Assembly: GCF_014839805.1 (NCBI RefSeq)
Contig: NC_051129.1
Span: 12,404,920 to 12,468,919, forward strand
Direction of reading: 5' to 3'
DNA from: Manduca sexta
Lineage: Eukaryota > Arthropoda > Insecta > Lepidoptera > Sphingidae
DNA length: 64,000 bases
Of the stretch, positions 9,957-22,242 are shown in pieces (positions within the stretch are counted from its first letter, which is position 1; every line of letters begins with the position of its first letter). The notes beneath the pieces are model-generated. The model ran no database searches, was not told the DNA's origin, and worked only from the letters and a program-made list of their open reading frames with translations. The position numbers and the translations under genes were made by a program.

Positions 9957-11531
9957 GGTTTCTTTGTACGCTATCATTTTACTATTTATTTTTTGTTAGT
10001 TTATTTATTTAGGAAACGGTATGAGTCTTTGGTTTGGTTTTCAAGATGTTTTCGGGACCGACAGCTTGTGGATATCATAACTTTAACCAGAAAATGCTTC
10101 AAGCAATAGCATATTAAACGCTATAAAAGATGGAATAAATTGAGTTCATGACAACGAACGAAAAACCACGACGAAAATAATCAGACATTCCATAAAAATA
10201 CTGTAGAATTAAACTGTTTTGTTTATCATTAACCCATTTTTAAGACGTGACGTCATTAGCATAATGATAGTTCCCAATATACTACATCAGATCACGAAAG
10301 GCCCCCATCAAGATTACTTTTCCAGGCCGTTATTATTCTTATGAATTTAAACTTATGGAAACATTTGTAAATCTAACTCATACCATATTGTACTTTTATT
10401 AATACCATATAATTTTATTTTTTGAATCCTGTCACGGCATAATTACCCTTCTGAACCTGATTATAAGTGATAAGGGTAAAGATAAGACATCGATTGACGA
10501 GAGATGATATATCAAGCCAGATACAATTACGCCTCTAGATTACTCAGCTAATAACTTAGCAAAGTTTTACGCAATTCCAGTTTGAGTAAGTTTTAGTAGT
10601 GTAGGAATGATTTATTTTCGCAGTCTTACTTATAAACTTGTTTTAGCGTTAAGAGATTAAAAATTGCTTAAATAGCTGTCAAAAACATCGCCGGTTCGCA
10701 GTTTAAACCTTAAGAGGCAAGATGGCGGATTTTGACTTACAGCTGATCAAGTAAATTTATGTTTTAACTTAGTACAACTTTGCGAATTTTTTATAAGATT
10801 GGTATTAAAACAAAATTGGTACTTCGCCAGATACGAAAAGGCCCAATCGTATTGTTAAAGGGCCCTCAATCGTCTGACATGGTATAAACAATGCGGTGTC
10901 AGGTCGCAGTAATAACTGCTTTTAAATGGATTTAAGATTTTACACACCATTATTTATAGAGTAGGGGTGAGTGTAAGAGAGTGTAAAGATTAAAGACGAG
11001 AGGTAATATTTAGATCTGAAAAGACCAAGATTTGTTTCCAGAACGTTAAAATCTTCAGTGTTAATTTTTTTTAGTTTACATATCAGAAATATTATCTTAT
11101 TTTGCTATAATTATAAAATTAATGTTTGTATTTTTGATGTTTATTATAAGTAAATGAAGAAAACGCTGAACAAATTGATAAAAAATGACTCATAAAGCGG
11201 ACTATGTTTTGGATTAACATGTACGCAATTTAAAACTTTCATTAGGCTAAGGTCTCATGTGGATAAAATCGCAAACAACTATGCATAATAAAATAAATCC
11301 AGTGTACTCCCAGCCCAACTGGTATGACCCCAGCCGAACTTGAAGCCTCGCTTCCGATACTAGGATAAATATATTCATTATACTAAATTAGCGACATTAA
11401 TTCAACGCTCAGGTGTGGGCAGGGTACATATGACCACCACATTTATTGTATGGGCGAGAAATATAATCTACGAAGGTAAGAAACCTTGACCTTATGAGAC
11501 CTGTAGAGACAAGAATCTTTTTTTTTATGAT
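9957..11531. other. No confirmed gene
   Basis: Mostly AT-rich. One spot, AAGATGGCGG at 10719-10728, resembles a YY1 site overlapping a start codon and is discussed as a finding. No frame of useful length is present. Confidence 0.4.
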
Positions 11532-11748
11532 GACTGCCGCCGTGGTGAAATTGTTGAGTGCCCAGTGCGACACTGCTAAGATTTTGGGTTCGAATTCCGG
11601 GTCGGCTATTATATTGGGTTTTCTGTTCAGTACCACCCGGTAATGCGTGAGCCTGGTATAAGGTCGCCTCCTATCACATCATGGGACAGAATACACGGGT
11701 AAAAGTCTGTGCCCTGATTGCACAGCCCTTGAGGATAAAGGCGTGATG
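11532..11748 (+). repeat. SINE-B, diverged copy
   Basis: Head GACTGCCGCCGTGGTG, B box GGGTTCGAATTCC near 11587-11599, then TATTGGGTTTTCTGTTCAG, CACATCATGGGACAG and GCCCTTGAGGATAAAGGCG. About 217 bp, no target-site duplication seen. Confidence 0.75.
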
Positions 11749-13580
11749 TTTCGAAGTAATGAAATGAGCTCTTGATGACACTCACCAATTATATACGTAT
11801 ATCCATACATAACATCACGCTTTTCCCTTTTTTTTCAGTGGTAGGCAGAGCAAGCTATTTTAGGTCATATAAAATGGGAGGGTCAGATAATTGTAATACC
11901 GGTCATACTGTAGGCTGATATTGATAAAAAAAAATGCTCTCAATTTTATGTTAACTGTCTGAAAATGATTGGCATGAAGAAAAAGAAGAAAAGAACAATT
12001 GATAAGACAAAGTGTTTCCAATATTTCTTAATCGTAAGGCAATGTGCATCTTCAAATGTCAGAGCGTTATGACTCGGGTAAATGACTAACAAATGAGCAA
12101 ACTCATATTCAGAGCAAAGTGTCAATTATATGTTGATTTATATGAACATATCGTTAACTGTCGACAGTGTACAGTCGGCAGCGAAAATAGCTGAACAAAT
12201 CTTCACTTCATAGGTTCGCCCTCTATTACACCGGAGATAGCATACAAATTTTTTTAGAAGAAGCAATTAACAAAGCCGACTGTCTCTTGTCCGTCGAAAT
12301 TTATTTGACACCTATTGCAGTGAAGTCACCTTGTCACCTTGGTCATTCTATGAATATAAATATAAAGTTTTGTATTATAGTCTCCTGTTTATCTAGAAAA
12401 AATGGAAACTGAAATATTTTTGCGGGAAAAGACAAAAGCAAAGCTGCTAGCAAAAACCAATAATTACGTCCATAATGCATAATAATTATCTAACAATAAT
12501 TAATTCATTTCAATATACTTACCATTTATTACAATAACATTCAAACAACGATTAGTAATTAGTTAAACCATTACTCATCGATAGACCTTAGACGTCAACT
12601 ACCAATCACTAATCGAAGTTAAACCAATGTTTTTATTGTCAAATTAATTTTCGGCCACGACTCGTAGACCACTGTACTGATAGGTATTTTCAGTTATAAG
12701 GACCACCCGGTGAGATTTCGTATTAGTCGGGTCCGCAACGATTAATGGGCATCGTGTTTGTTATGTTGGCATTGCGAATTTGAATGTCGAACGTAATTAT
12801 AGATTTTTAATTGGAAGTTTTTGATTTTTGTGTTCGGTTTTTGGGAGTAGGCAGATTTTAGAGTATAGTTAGTTGTAGACTGGACAAAGGACAAAATTTT
12901 GCTCCGAAAGTTATTACTAATTTGTAATAAATTGTATTATTTGTAACGTTTGTGTGACAGCGTTCTTAGATAATAATATAACAATATTACATTTATATAA
13001 TATTATAAAGAGTATGTAATTAGTCATTGACCGGACATCAGGTCAAAATTATTACTCGAAAAGCTATAAATTATTGATAATAAGTCATATTTGAAATGCC
13101 CGTGTGATAAGATGTCACAGCGTTTTTAGATATTAATAAAAAAAAATGTAAGTAAATAAACTACTTAAATTAGCGCATTAAAAATATGTAAATCACGATA
13201 GGCTGAGTAACCGTCTCATGAGCGCAAAATGTTTGTATGACAATCTTCTCAATGTCAGTTCTACATTTTAAAACTCTTTGGGAATAGGTAAAACATCGCT
13301 GGCTCACTATTACATGGTTCTATTTTAAATTTGATGTGTAAATTGAATTATACTATAATATATCCCAATTCTAATTTTAAGGCATTATCAATGTATATTT
13401 CCAAAAATTCAGAAAAATAAGTAAAGAGGGAACCATGAAGTATTGTCTTTTCTAATTTTTACCAACATGAAATTTTTTTATTTAATTTTTGCAAAAGTAA
13501 AACTTACCATAGGACCTTGTAGTGAGCAAGCGACATATCTACTATTGTTTTACTTTTACAAATACTTTAGAGACCCCAGG
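11749..13580. other. No gene seen; one TACAGTC fragment
   Basis: Anonymous AT-rich DNA. At about 12169-12205 the motif GTGTACAGTCGGCAGC followed by AAAATAGCTGAACAAAT resembles one end of the mariner-like element of 1891-2109, but no opposite end was found. Nothing else is supported. Confidence 0.45.
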
Positions 13581-13762
13581 CGACAGGAGAAAAAAATTCG
13601 ACGCGAGGCCCCGGGCGGAGCGAAAAATGTGTCCCGATTTTAGCAGTTTCGTCGGTAAAGTCGTAAAAATAAGTCTTCCAAGGCAACGCGCAAGGCTGCA
13701 GGAGGTTGCCCGGTTCGCCTCCTTCAAAGGCCGTCTCTGCCTGACTTACACTAGTGGATGGC
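13581..13762. other. Short GC-rich block, unassigned
   Basis: Contains GAGGCCCCGGGCGGAGCG and later GCAGGAGGTTGCCCGG, standing out against AT-rich flanks. Four overlapping short frames on both strands have no recognisable domain and no consistent start. It could be the head of another dispersed repeat. Confidence 0.3.
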
Positions 13763-13866
13763 AGACGTGGCGATAAACTTGTCTCCATCACATCATGGAA
13801 CGGAAGTATTATGCACAAGGAAGGTGCACTAGTTATGCCTCTGACTATTCCTTTGAAAATAAAACA
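13763..13866 (+). repeat. SINE-B 3' fragment
   Basis: Keeps GGCGATAAACTTGTCTCC, CACATCATGGAACGG, GCCTCTG and CCTTTGAAAATAAA in the order of the SINE-B 3' half. Diverged. Confidence 0.45.
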
Positions 13867-14533
13867 GGTTTTACAACTCGCAACCCGACTGAATGGTGCT
13901 CTAATTATTGGATTAACGAGATAGTTAACTAGTAGTAAATTCTAAGCCGAATTATTTTTGCAGTATCGAAATTGTATATTGCGTAAACTTCAATATTTAT
14001 AACATTAAAGGGAAACAGGTACGGATCCCCGATCATTTTTAATTCTATAACATTATTCCTTTTTATAAAAACATAATAAAATATTTCAATGATTGATTTA
14101 ATAGCCCTGTCTACCCTTTGGACATAATAATGAACTGAAGATTTCCAATTATTTAGTTTTTATCCATTAGTACTCTAAATACAAAAAGATGGGCAAAAAA
14201 GTGTTATGTAGTTTTTAATTAAGGTACTATGAGATGAAAAAATAAGCGCCGTGATAAAAACATAATGTAGCGATGGATGGGTTTGTCCGTGTTGTTTCCA
14301 TTGACCTTTGGTCTAGTGAGTGCTCTCTGGGGTAAATGAGGTCATGCCTTCGAATCCCAAGTCAGATATTCAACAACAGATCTTAAATAAAAAAAAAATT
14401 GTCCAGTTGAGAACCCTTCTCTATTGAGATTGGTTAAAAATATACATGGGTAGTTGTAGACGTGGAATCAATATGTATTTATATAGTAGGTTTACACTAT
14501 TTTCTTTTCTAAACGGTTAAGTTATAGAATAAA
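13867..14533. other. No gene seen
   Basis: AT-rich. A B-box-like GCCTTCGAATCCC near 14346 may be a decayed tRNA-type head, too weak to name. Confidence 0.4.
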
Positions 14534-14821
14534 CATAATAATATCAGTCCTGTATTATATACTGACCCACTGCTGGGCACGGGCCTTTTGTACTACTGAG
14601 AGGGATCTCGCCTTAGTTCATTACGATGGCCTAGTGCGGAACTTCTGAGGTATGCAGGTTTTCTCAAGATATTTTCCTTCACCGTAAGCAAGCGATAATT
14701 CACAAAAATACATATGTAATTTTAGAAAATTCGGAGGTGTGTGATTATACTATAAGATTTGAACATACGGAAATTCGACTCGGCAGTCTGTTCTACTCCC
14801 AACTAGGCTATTGCCGCTTTT
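14534..14821 (-). mobile_element. SINE-A with internal deletion
   Basis: Minus-strand copy running from the (ATT)n-type tail at 14534 to the head complement CTAGGCTATTGCCGC at about 14805-14819. About 45 bp between CTAGTGCGGA and ACTTCTGAGG are missing compared with complete copies. The B box region is heavily mutated. The short frame 14737-14940 overlaps its head and is not a gene. Confidence 0.8.
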
Positions 14822-15162
14822 ATCATAGTATAAACATGTTTGACTATAATAAAATATACTTGAATATTTATTGCTCGACTTCGAATCGAATCTCGAACCT
14901 CACTTTCACAGCCAACACCACAAGACACAAGAAAAACTAACACAAGTTTAATATCTAAATTGCATTACAGGCACATTACTTGTATACATGGTTGCTATGA
15001 GTTTTTGCTAATAAATGCACACAAAGCGTTGTGGAGTAAAAACTTAGCGAACATACGGTCAGTACGCGGCCACAGACCATCATGGGACTGACAAAAAAAC
15101 AGCGTACGTGGAGGTAGGAATTGGTAGAACTAGGAAATTTTAGAGATAAGTTTTGCTATAAT
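14822..15162. other. No gene seen
   Basis: AT-rich, nothing supported. Confidence 0.4.
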
Positions 15163-15226
15163 GATTTCTTATGTTTACGCGAATGTTAGAGTAAAATAAA
15201 AGTATTTTACGAATTTTATCGCGGAA
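15163..15226. repeat. FB-1 fragment
   Basis: Contains TTTCTTATGTTTACGCGAAT followed by ACGAATTTTATCGCGG, two adjoining blocks of the foldback family also seen at 43452-43575 and 51850-52028. Confidence 0.5.
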
Positions 15227-15494
15227 CCTTGTAATATTGAGCCAGCGATATATATTTTTTCCTTTTACCCTAAAAGTGTCTATGCATAATAAATGTTGAC
15301 TAATTATTTACTACCTACTGCACATATATATGTTTTATGCGAAAGACTGGATGAGTATGTAACATCATTATGGCTATTTATACTGATGAGCAAAATCGTT
15401 AAATGACTGATGTATTTCAGTTTGAAGGAGTAGCCAATGTACATACTAGTAAGCTAGTAATTGCGCACTTACGTGGTACGCCATCTTATGTGGA

Positions 15495-15790
15495 GTCTTT
15501 AGAGCTTGCCGTTCGCTTGATGGTAACCGATACGCCCATAAACAGTAGAAATACCATCCAACATCTTGAATTACAAAGTATTGTTTCGTATTCCGCTGCG
15601 CTCGCCATCCTGGGACATGAAATGTTAGTCTTATTATGTCCAGTAGTTAAACTGGCTACAATGTCCTTCAAACCGGAACACTACAGTGACTTAACACTGC
15701 TGCTTGGTGGCAGAAATAGACATTACAGTACCTACCTAGGCGGACTCTCACATATAAGAGACCTACCATCAGTAGCGTGTCAAAACAAAA
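15495..15790 (+). repeat. REP-3 copy (best preserved)
   Basis: Shared ordered motifs with 36715-37197, 29670-29822 and 57180-57405: GAGCTTGCC..TTGATGGTAA, CAAAGTATTGTTTCGTATTC, GGGACATGAAATGTTAGTC, TATGTCCAGTAGTTA, CTGCTTGGTGGCAGAAATAG, and GGCGGACTCTCACATA. A 137-codon frame (15403-15816) runs through it. The sister copies break this frame and it has no known domain, so I read it as a non-coding repeat rather than a gene. Confidence 0.6.
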
Positions 15791-16275
15791 GCAAAAAGCA
15801 ATGCTACAAAGAATAAATACCAAACGCTCTATCGCATTCGTAGCTTCTGAACTTCTAACATCAGAACAAGTGATGCATCGGGAACACAGTGGAGATCCAA
15901 GCGTCTACACCGCACTGTAATGTGCAGTAATAACCGAACACGCAAACATACGTATGTAAACACTGAGTTATTGTATCGGAAATTAGTTTTTCTGAAATTT
16001 TCGAGTTTTTATGCAGTCACGCCTTTTGTATATTTTTTTTTATTAAAAAGGTTTTTTTTTGTTAGAGGATCCGAAAAGCGAAGGCAGTTGATTCGAAGTT
16101 TGCTCCTAGTACTTTTAAATTTTATGAATAGGTTAAGGGACATTGATCTCATTGAAAGGTTTTTTTTTATTTGATACTATTACGATAGTAAAATACGTTT
16201 CCTGGTTTTTTAAATGTACTATGTTCTGTATAGTGATAGAAAAAATTGCTTTAAAATGTTTGATGCAGTAGCGAT
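15791..16275. other. No gene seen
   Basis: AT-rich with poly-T runs near 16025 and 16160. No supported gene. Confidence 0.4.
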
Positions 16276-16480
16276 TATACTCTTGGGAAGCCGTTGGTCC
16301 TGCGCCTGATCTCTCTCCGGTCATGTCAGAATGCCATCTCACCGGACTATGAGGGTGGAGGAACAGAGAGTGCACCTGTGTATTGCGCACACACTCGTGC
16401 TCTATATCTCCTGCCTATCTTATTGATCTTCGTTGAGATTGGCCGCCGTGGCCAAATTCGGCTAGGAGAGATTCATTCAT
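16276..16480 (+). repeat. SINE-C body without tRNA head
   Basis: Contains GCCGTTGGTCCTGCGCC, TGATCTCTCTCCGG, CATCTCACCGGACTATGA, and then CTCCTGCC..GTTGAGATTGGCC. These are the reverse complement of motifs in the minus-strand copies at 45292 and 53468. The head is missing, but the 3' portion is longer than in those copies. Confidence 0.6.
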
Positions 16481-18025
16481 ACCCTTGGGTATTCAGCGTG
16501 AATTTATTTTACGTTAAGATATTGTTAAATTACAGTGCTGTCGGTTTTGAAGTACAAACGTAACAAATTACCGAAAGAAATTTGACTTGTTCCGAAAATT
16601 GTTTCTTAAAGAAATTATTTTTTACAAAAAACAGTAATCAATGTACAGGTAAGGAAAGTTTTGTTTGTAAAATACAAACAATTATCTTGTTTGTGAATTT
16701 TGGCTTGCAAATTTATTATGTAGTTTTTATGACCTTTATTTTCCGAGGAATAAGGTTGGAAATCATTTTAGTTTAACGTTTATGTCAAAAATAAAATTGC
16801 CAAGAAGTCGTGTATAAATTAAATATACTTAAAAAGAGTAATTGAAGTGTTCCTTCGAATGATACGGAGGCGAAATATCAATTTCGATACAAACTTAATG
16901 TCAGTTTGTATGTTTAGCAAAATTTGCAAAATTGTGACATATCGGTTTCTTTTGCCTTTTCTTTCTACGGCTTATATTGTTATGTCGTGGCAACGAACTT
17001 TGTTCAAGTATAACATAAATGACTTTGATCAATTTCCGAAAACATTAACCTTCTGAAAATTCAGTCCCGAGTAAACTATATTAAAAAATCGGACATAAAT
17101 TTTCCCGATATGGAGTCGAACTCAGAACCCTTCGTATCACACCTACACACTGCCACAAGACCAAGGAACTTTTGTAATGAAAAACCTAACCAAACCCGCA
17201 GACAAAAGTTAATTTAACCCGTGTAAGCTTCGATAACTGGGCGCCATGTTTTTAAAGAATAACTGTAACATTTTGACGTAACATTTCTCTGATTGCTTAA
17301 TTATTGTTCCGGCTACGCAATTTTTTATGATATTTTTGACAACGCAAATCGTTTTTTAAATTGTACGCTGTTGTCGTTTTAAGGGAATTTATTAAGATTT
17401 TGCGTTATTGGATCTCATGTTCTCTCTTTTTTAAGTTTGCGAGGAGTAGGCTAGTGTTTGGCTAAAATCTATAAGAGAAAATACAGTTAATGCGAGTTAA
17501 ATCTATTAGAATGGAAAATGTTATTTCGTTTTGTATTTTCGAAAAAGAATTGTCAAAGATCTGAAACCTAAGACCAATACAGGAATAAAATATATCAATA
17601 ATTATTATTCATTTTTATCTGCCACACCTTCGAAATATAAATTTTCAAATATTGGCATCGAATCAATCACATTTCCAAGAATCAAGAAATCTAAAAGTCA
17701 AATTAAACTTTCATCCAAACTATTACATGTAAAACATAAAACACGGTCGGACCCTGTAATTTACCGGTTTTAAAAAAATCGTGATCAAATAGAGGTGAAA
17801 AGTTATTTATAATTAATTTAATTAAAAACAAAATGTCGGTCAGCCCACCTGACTGGAATCATTTAAATTATTTATTTTAAAACCAATCGACCAGTCACGA
17901 TCCAATAAAAAATTATCGAACTACAGTTTTTAAAATTTAAGAAAATATTATTTACAGCCAGTTTCTTTTGGAAATATTACTATTCTTCTGAGGCGAAATT
18001 ATGACGTTCGTATCGTGGTGTGGAA
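16481..18025. other. No gene seen
   Basis: AT-rich over 1.5 kb. At 17105-17170 a diverged tRNA-like head (minus strand, GAGTCGAACTC) suggests another decayed SINE. The short frames carry no recognisable protein. Confidence 0.4.
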
Positions 18026-18356
18026 GCGGCGATAGCCTAGTTGGGTGTGGAACGGACTGCCGAGACGAATGTCCGCAGGTTCAAATCCCAAGGGCACACA
18101 CCTCTGACTTTTCTAAAATCATGTGTGTATTCTTTGTGAATTTATCGTTCGCTTTAACGGTGAAGGAAAACATCGTTAGGAAACCTGTACATCTGAGAAG
18201 TTCTCTATAGGAATTTCGAAGGTGTATGAAGTCTATAAATCCGCACTAGGCCAGCGTGGTGGACTAAGGCCTAATCCCTCTCAGTAGTAGAGGAGGCCCG
18301 TGCTCAGCAGTGGGCAAGTATTATAATACAGGGCTGATATTATTATTATTATTATT
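18026..18356 (+). mobile_element. SINE-A, full length
   Basis: A complete copy close to the consensus: A box TAGCCTAGTTGG, B box GGTTCAAATCCC, the GAAGGAAAACATCG core, GGCCAGCGTGGTGGAC, TAGTAGAGGAGGCCCGTG, and GGGCTGATATTATTATT. A 69-codon frame reads through its front half and is not a gene. No target duplication longer than about 5 bp was found. Confidence 0.92.
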
Positions 18357-19875
18357 GTGGTAACTGTGATGGCATACACTTTAGGTGTTTCATTAGTTCT
18401 ATAGTTCGCGAACGACTGACTGGTAATGTGAATTTCAATATCGAATTACATTGGCAACTTTAATGTCTGATGTTTTGAATTTGGAATAAAAATAAATAAA
18501 TATCCGACAACTTAAATAATTATTGATTTTCTTTTTCTTTTGGTGATATAGAAGAGTTGTGTAAAAGTTATTTTGCGGCATAAAATGAAACCTAAATTTC
18601 TACTCCAAAATCTTTCGATGAAAGTGTCAATTAAATTAGTTTCATCCTTTCATAAATTAACCCGTATAGACATATTCTTAGCTAAGAAGCGCTTGTTAAG
18701 GTTTTAGTAAGGTTACGTAATTTATTAGAATACATTAATTATTCAAAGAAAACAGATGCATTTCTATGCTCTGACGGTTTTTTAAGCTTTTATTATATCT
18801 GATGATTGTGGACGAGCCTATTAAGTCTATCGCCGTATCGAGCATAAACTTTAATGATAAGCGTACTTTATGCAAATACCTCCGAAATTCGGAGAGTCTT
18901 AAATTAGTAACGTTAGGAAGCTACAATTAGGTCTATGTGTCCAAGTCTGCTGGACTTCGCTGTAAACCTGTAGACTTCAAGTAGACAGGTCCAGTTATAC
19001 TGGCTGCTCGTATATCTAATTACTTAGCTAGTGCTCGTGGTATACGGCGGTGCGGGACATTTCTCTAGTCGACTGCGTATTGTCTGCCTCTGCGTGGTGT
19101 TTGAATAGCTTCGCTTCGAGTATATAATATAGAGTTGTTAATACCAACGTCGGTGTTTTGTAATAGGAATGTCTTTTATATTTATAGTATTTAAATTTTA
19201 AGTATGAGTATTATTTGAATGTAGAACGGAGTTTATTCTCATGTTGGTAATGGTCGTTTTGTAAAGATTACTTTCTAAGCTCGGTTTGGTACTATTATGC
19301 ATATTAATTTATCATCAATAATTAGTGTATTAGTCAGCATAATGTGTTATGATGGTTAATATAACTTTCCACTTTCATTAAACAGATATTTTTGCGTAAA
19401 AATGTAAATGCCTTTGAGAAAAAGACATCAGTGTAAAAATTAAACTCGCAAATAATAATTAACACATTAAAATTATACTCATTGCGTATTAACAACTCTA
19501 TAAAATCCACAATCAACTTTAACTATCTCAAAACATTTTAACACAATTTATTATAATCCTTAATCTTTCGCAATAGAGTCCAAATTCGCACACCCCAACA
19601 ATTTGATACGAAAAAAAATTGAACATCAACCGAACGCCGAGAAGCTCGGTCCAGGCTCGGACAAATCACTAATTTACATATAACAAATACTGAAGTCACG
19701 TTTCACGTAAAAATCCCTTGTTTCGGCAACGATAGATATGGAGTTTATGGTGTCCTCGCAGTAATGTCCAGTATTTTCATTTCAACTTTGTATTATTTAA
19801 AGGAGTTTGTTTATTTCGAGAGTTTGGCGATAAAATAATATTGCGAGTTTTTTAATCTGTGAAATCTTTACATAT
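18357..19875. other. No gene seen
   Basis: AT-rich anonymous DNA. A GC-richer patch at 19020-19130 and a short inverted stretch CCGAGAAGCTCGG near 19638 have no assignable function. Confidence 0.4.
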
Positions 19876-20058
19876 TATAAAACAAAGTCTTCGTCGTATC
19901 TGTCTGTTTGTTTGAACGCCGTATACTCAAAAACTAGCGAGCGATTTTCGATGAAATTTGGCGTGGAGATAGTTTGACATCCTGGGAGAATATATAGCGG
20001 GATTTTTAAACCAGGAAAATCTCTTGCGTGCAGACGAAGCCGATACCCAAAGCTAGTA
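19876..20058. repeat. REP-2-type fragment (TGTCTGTTTG motif)
   Basis: Contains TGTCTGTTTGTTTGAACGC, CGATGAAATTTGGCGTGG, AATATATAGCGGGATTTTTA and GCAGACGAAGCC. Related wording is found at 32747-32980 on the opposite strand and at 52065-52341. Typical of a dispersed non-coding insect element; the class is undetermined. Confidence 0.5.
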
Positions 20059-20344
20059 TTGAATTACATATTCTTTAAATAAAACTTCACTGTCATTTAT
20101 TATTGAAGAAGACTTCACGTTCATAAATCCGTGAATAAAAGATGTTTTATGTATGAACAAAATAAAATTTGAGAAAGGCAGTTTATTAGACACCCAAATA
20201 GTGTATGTCTATCCATTTATACTTAATACATAACAGCTTTTCCAGTATGCTCGATAATCCTCTTGCATAATAAGTTTTAATCTGGCACAATGGAATCGAC
20301 TGGCGAAAGGTCGATGCTTTATTTGAAGCCTATTCCACTTTCCA

Positions 20345-20520
20345 TCAAGTCATCATCATCGTTATATTCCTATGTCCCCTAGATGGGGCAGAGGGCATCC
20401 ACAGTGCGCCGCCATCCCGCTCGGTCTTGAGCTTCGCGTTTTGTTTCGCTCCAGGTCTTCCCGATGTTTTTTGCCTTTGCGATGACGGTCCGCCGCCAGA
20501 TCTGCTCAGGGCGGCTACAT
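20345..20520 (-). repeat. LINE 3'-end-like fragment
   Basis: Starts with CATCATCATCG, the complement of a GATGAT tail, followed by GTCCCCTAGATGGGGCAG, GCCGCCATCCCGCTCGGTC and CCGCCGCCAGATCTGC. The (CAT)n edge and GC-rich body fit the 3' untranslated end of a non-LTR retrotransposon in minus orientation. It is a different family from 44434-44664. Confidence 0.45.
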
Positions 20521-21187
20521 TTCAAGTGGGATGTGGTAAAACCATGCCCTTAAAAAAAACATTTCTAAGCACCCGATCCACCGATATACATATCATAACT
20601 GATTTTGAAAACGAAACTCGATCAGTTGACGAGTAAATATTTTAATATTTCCATTTGTACAGATAAACATATTCCCCATTTATGGACATGTAAATTTTCG
20701 AGCTCGCGTCTAAATGAAGCCATACCTCACTACGATAGGTTTATGCGTTAATTGCTGCGCGCGCGGCACTAGTTATTATTATGGGCACAGTATTATAAAT
20801 GTGCAGTATGGAATCATGAACTTGATGTTATGATTCTATTTGTAGATTGGCTGATTTGGAAAATAGTTATTCATTTGATAATCTTTATTTATGTAGCTAA
20901 AGAGATATATTTATCATTTGATTACGAACAGAAAACTTATAGTTTATTAAATCAAAAGAACTGTCATGACTATGATTTACTTGTGTTTAGTTGAAATACT
21001 GGGGTTTAGCTTTAACTCATAATAACCGTAAAAATACAAAATAATGTCGTTCCTGTTAATACTTATTACTAAGACATGAAAGGCGTAAGCTTGAAACTAT
21101 TCGTTTATAGGTTACGTATGCAAATAATAGCTCTTATCAAACAAAACGTCGTGAGAAAATTATAATATAAAAAAACAGGACAAAGTT
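20521..21187. other. No gene seen
   Basis: AT-rich, nothing supported. Confidence 0.4.
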
Positions 21188-21230
21188 ATTTTATTTCGAT
21201 GTCTAACATTTGGTAAACATAAGAAATCAA
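21188..21230. repeat. FB-1 edge fragment
   Basis: ATGTCTAACATTTGGTAAAC followed by ATAAGAAATCA matches the outer flank of FB-1 copies. Only this edge remains. Confidence 0.4.
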
Positions 21231-21703
21231 TAGCTCATATGATAACGCTTGATACAATAAAAGAAGAAAAAATACATCAAATAAATTTATTCCTTCATTA
21301 ATGACTCAATTAAAATAGTCATTACAATTTTGATAAAAATTTAACATAATTATAAACATACACAATACTCTTAAATTTAATCGAAGAGGCCGCCACGGAT
21401 CAAACCTGGCACCAAATAAATTAATATTACTTTGTTAACTTACTGTACACTTTGAACATGGCGTCTTGCTCGCCCTTACGACCGGCCATTGTGGGTCCGT
21501 CAGGTGTTTGTGAAATATTTTGTAATAGTCCGTGCGACCCGAGATAAAATAATTTGCTATAACAAACATCTGTACTCGTAACCGGTCATATTTTAACTTT
21601 ACACCCGTATTAAAGGCTTTATAAGTTTTAGCCTCGGTTGGGGATAGACTATTTATTTTTTCATTTTTTCATCTTCAGGACCAAAGTAAAATAAAAACAT
21701 ACA
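21231..21703. other. No gene seen
   Basis: AT-rich, nothing supported. Confidence 0.4.
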
Positions 21704-21914
21704 TCATGTCTTAATCCCAGGGCAGACGTGCAATCAGGGAAACCCCTTTTCGCCTGTGTGTACCGTTTCATGGTGTGATACTTTCCGAGCCTAGGCGGAT
21801 GGGCAGGAATTCCTGACTCCTGGCTGATATTGAGAAGAAAACCCTAAAGTGAATGCCTGACCCAGGACCTCAAAGCCGTGTCACACCGCGCACGCAATGC
21901 AACTAAGCTAAGAC
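21704..21914 (-). repeat. SINE-B, diverged copy
   Basis: Minus-strand order: CCCAGGGCAGACGTGCAATC, CACACAGGCG complement block, CATGGTGTGATA, CCTGGCTGATATTGAGAAG and a decayed B box at about 21860-21880. It ends 5 bp before the miniature element at 21919. Confidence 0.6.
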
Positions 21915-21918
21915 AGTT

Positions 21919-22242
21919 AGGGGCCATTTAAGTATTACGTAACGCAATTTGGAGGGGGGGGGGGTCTAGTAAAACGTTACGATGCGTAACAGCCGCGGGA
22001 GGGGGGGCTCGTACAAAGCGTTATGTAACATTAGTTTTTTTATTTTAAAACAATAACAAAGGTATTTTAGCGACTTTCCGGTATTTTGCGTAAAATAATT
22101 GTGAATATTACAAAAAAAATGTCACTTTAGAGTTACATAACTTTTGGAGGGGGAGCTGGGGCGTACAGGAAAACGTTACGGGGCGTTACATTGGGTAAAA
22201 AATCTTCAAAAATTGCGTTATGTAATATTTGAACGGCTCCTT
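21919..22242. mobile_element. MITE with 32-bp inverted ends and G-rich interior
   Basis: The left end AGGGGCCATTTAAGTATTAC, continuing GTAACGCAATTT, matches the reverse complement of the right end AGGAGCCGTTCAAATATTAC (continuing ATAACGCAATTT) at 28 of 32 positions. Internal direct words AAAACGTTACG occur near both ends. G-runs follow: 11 Gs at 21954-21964, a run near 21998-22007 and GGAGGGGGAGCTGGGG at 22146-22161. There is no transposase. TTAA adjoins the right end and GTTA the left, so the target duplication is unclear. Confidence 0.75.

Noticed and set aside
15403..15816. 137-codon frame as a gene
   Set aside because: It lies mostly in REP-3. The sister copies at 29.7, 36.7-37.2 and 57.2 kb do not keep the frame, and there is no domain.
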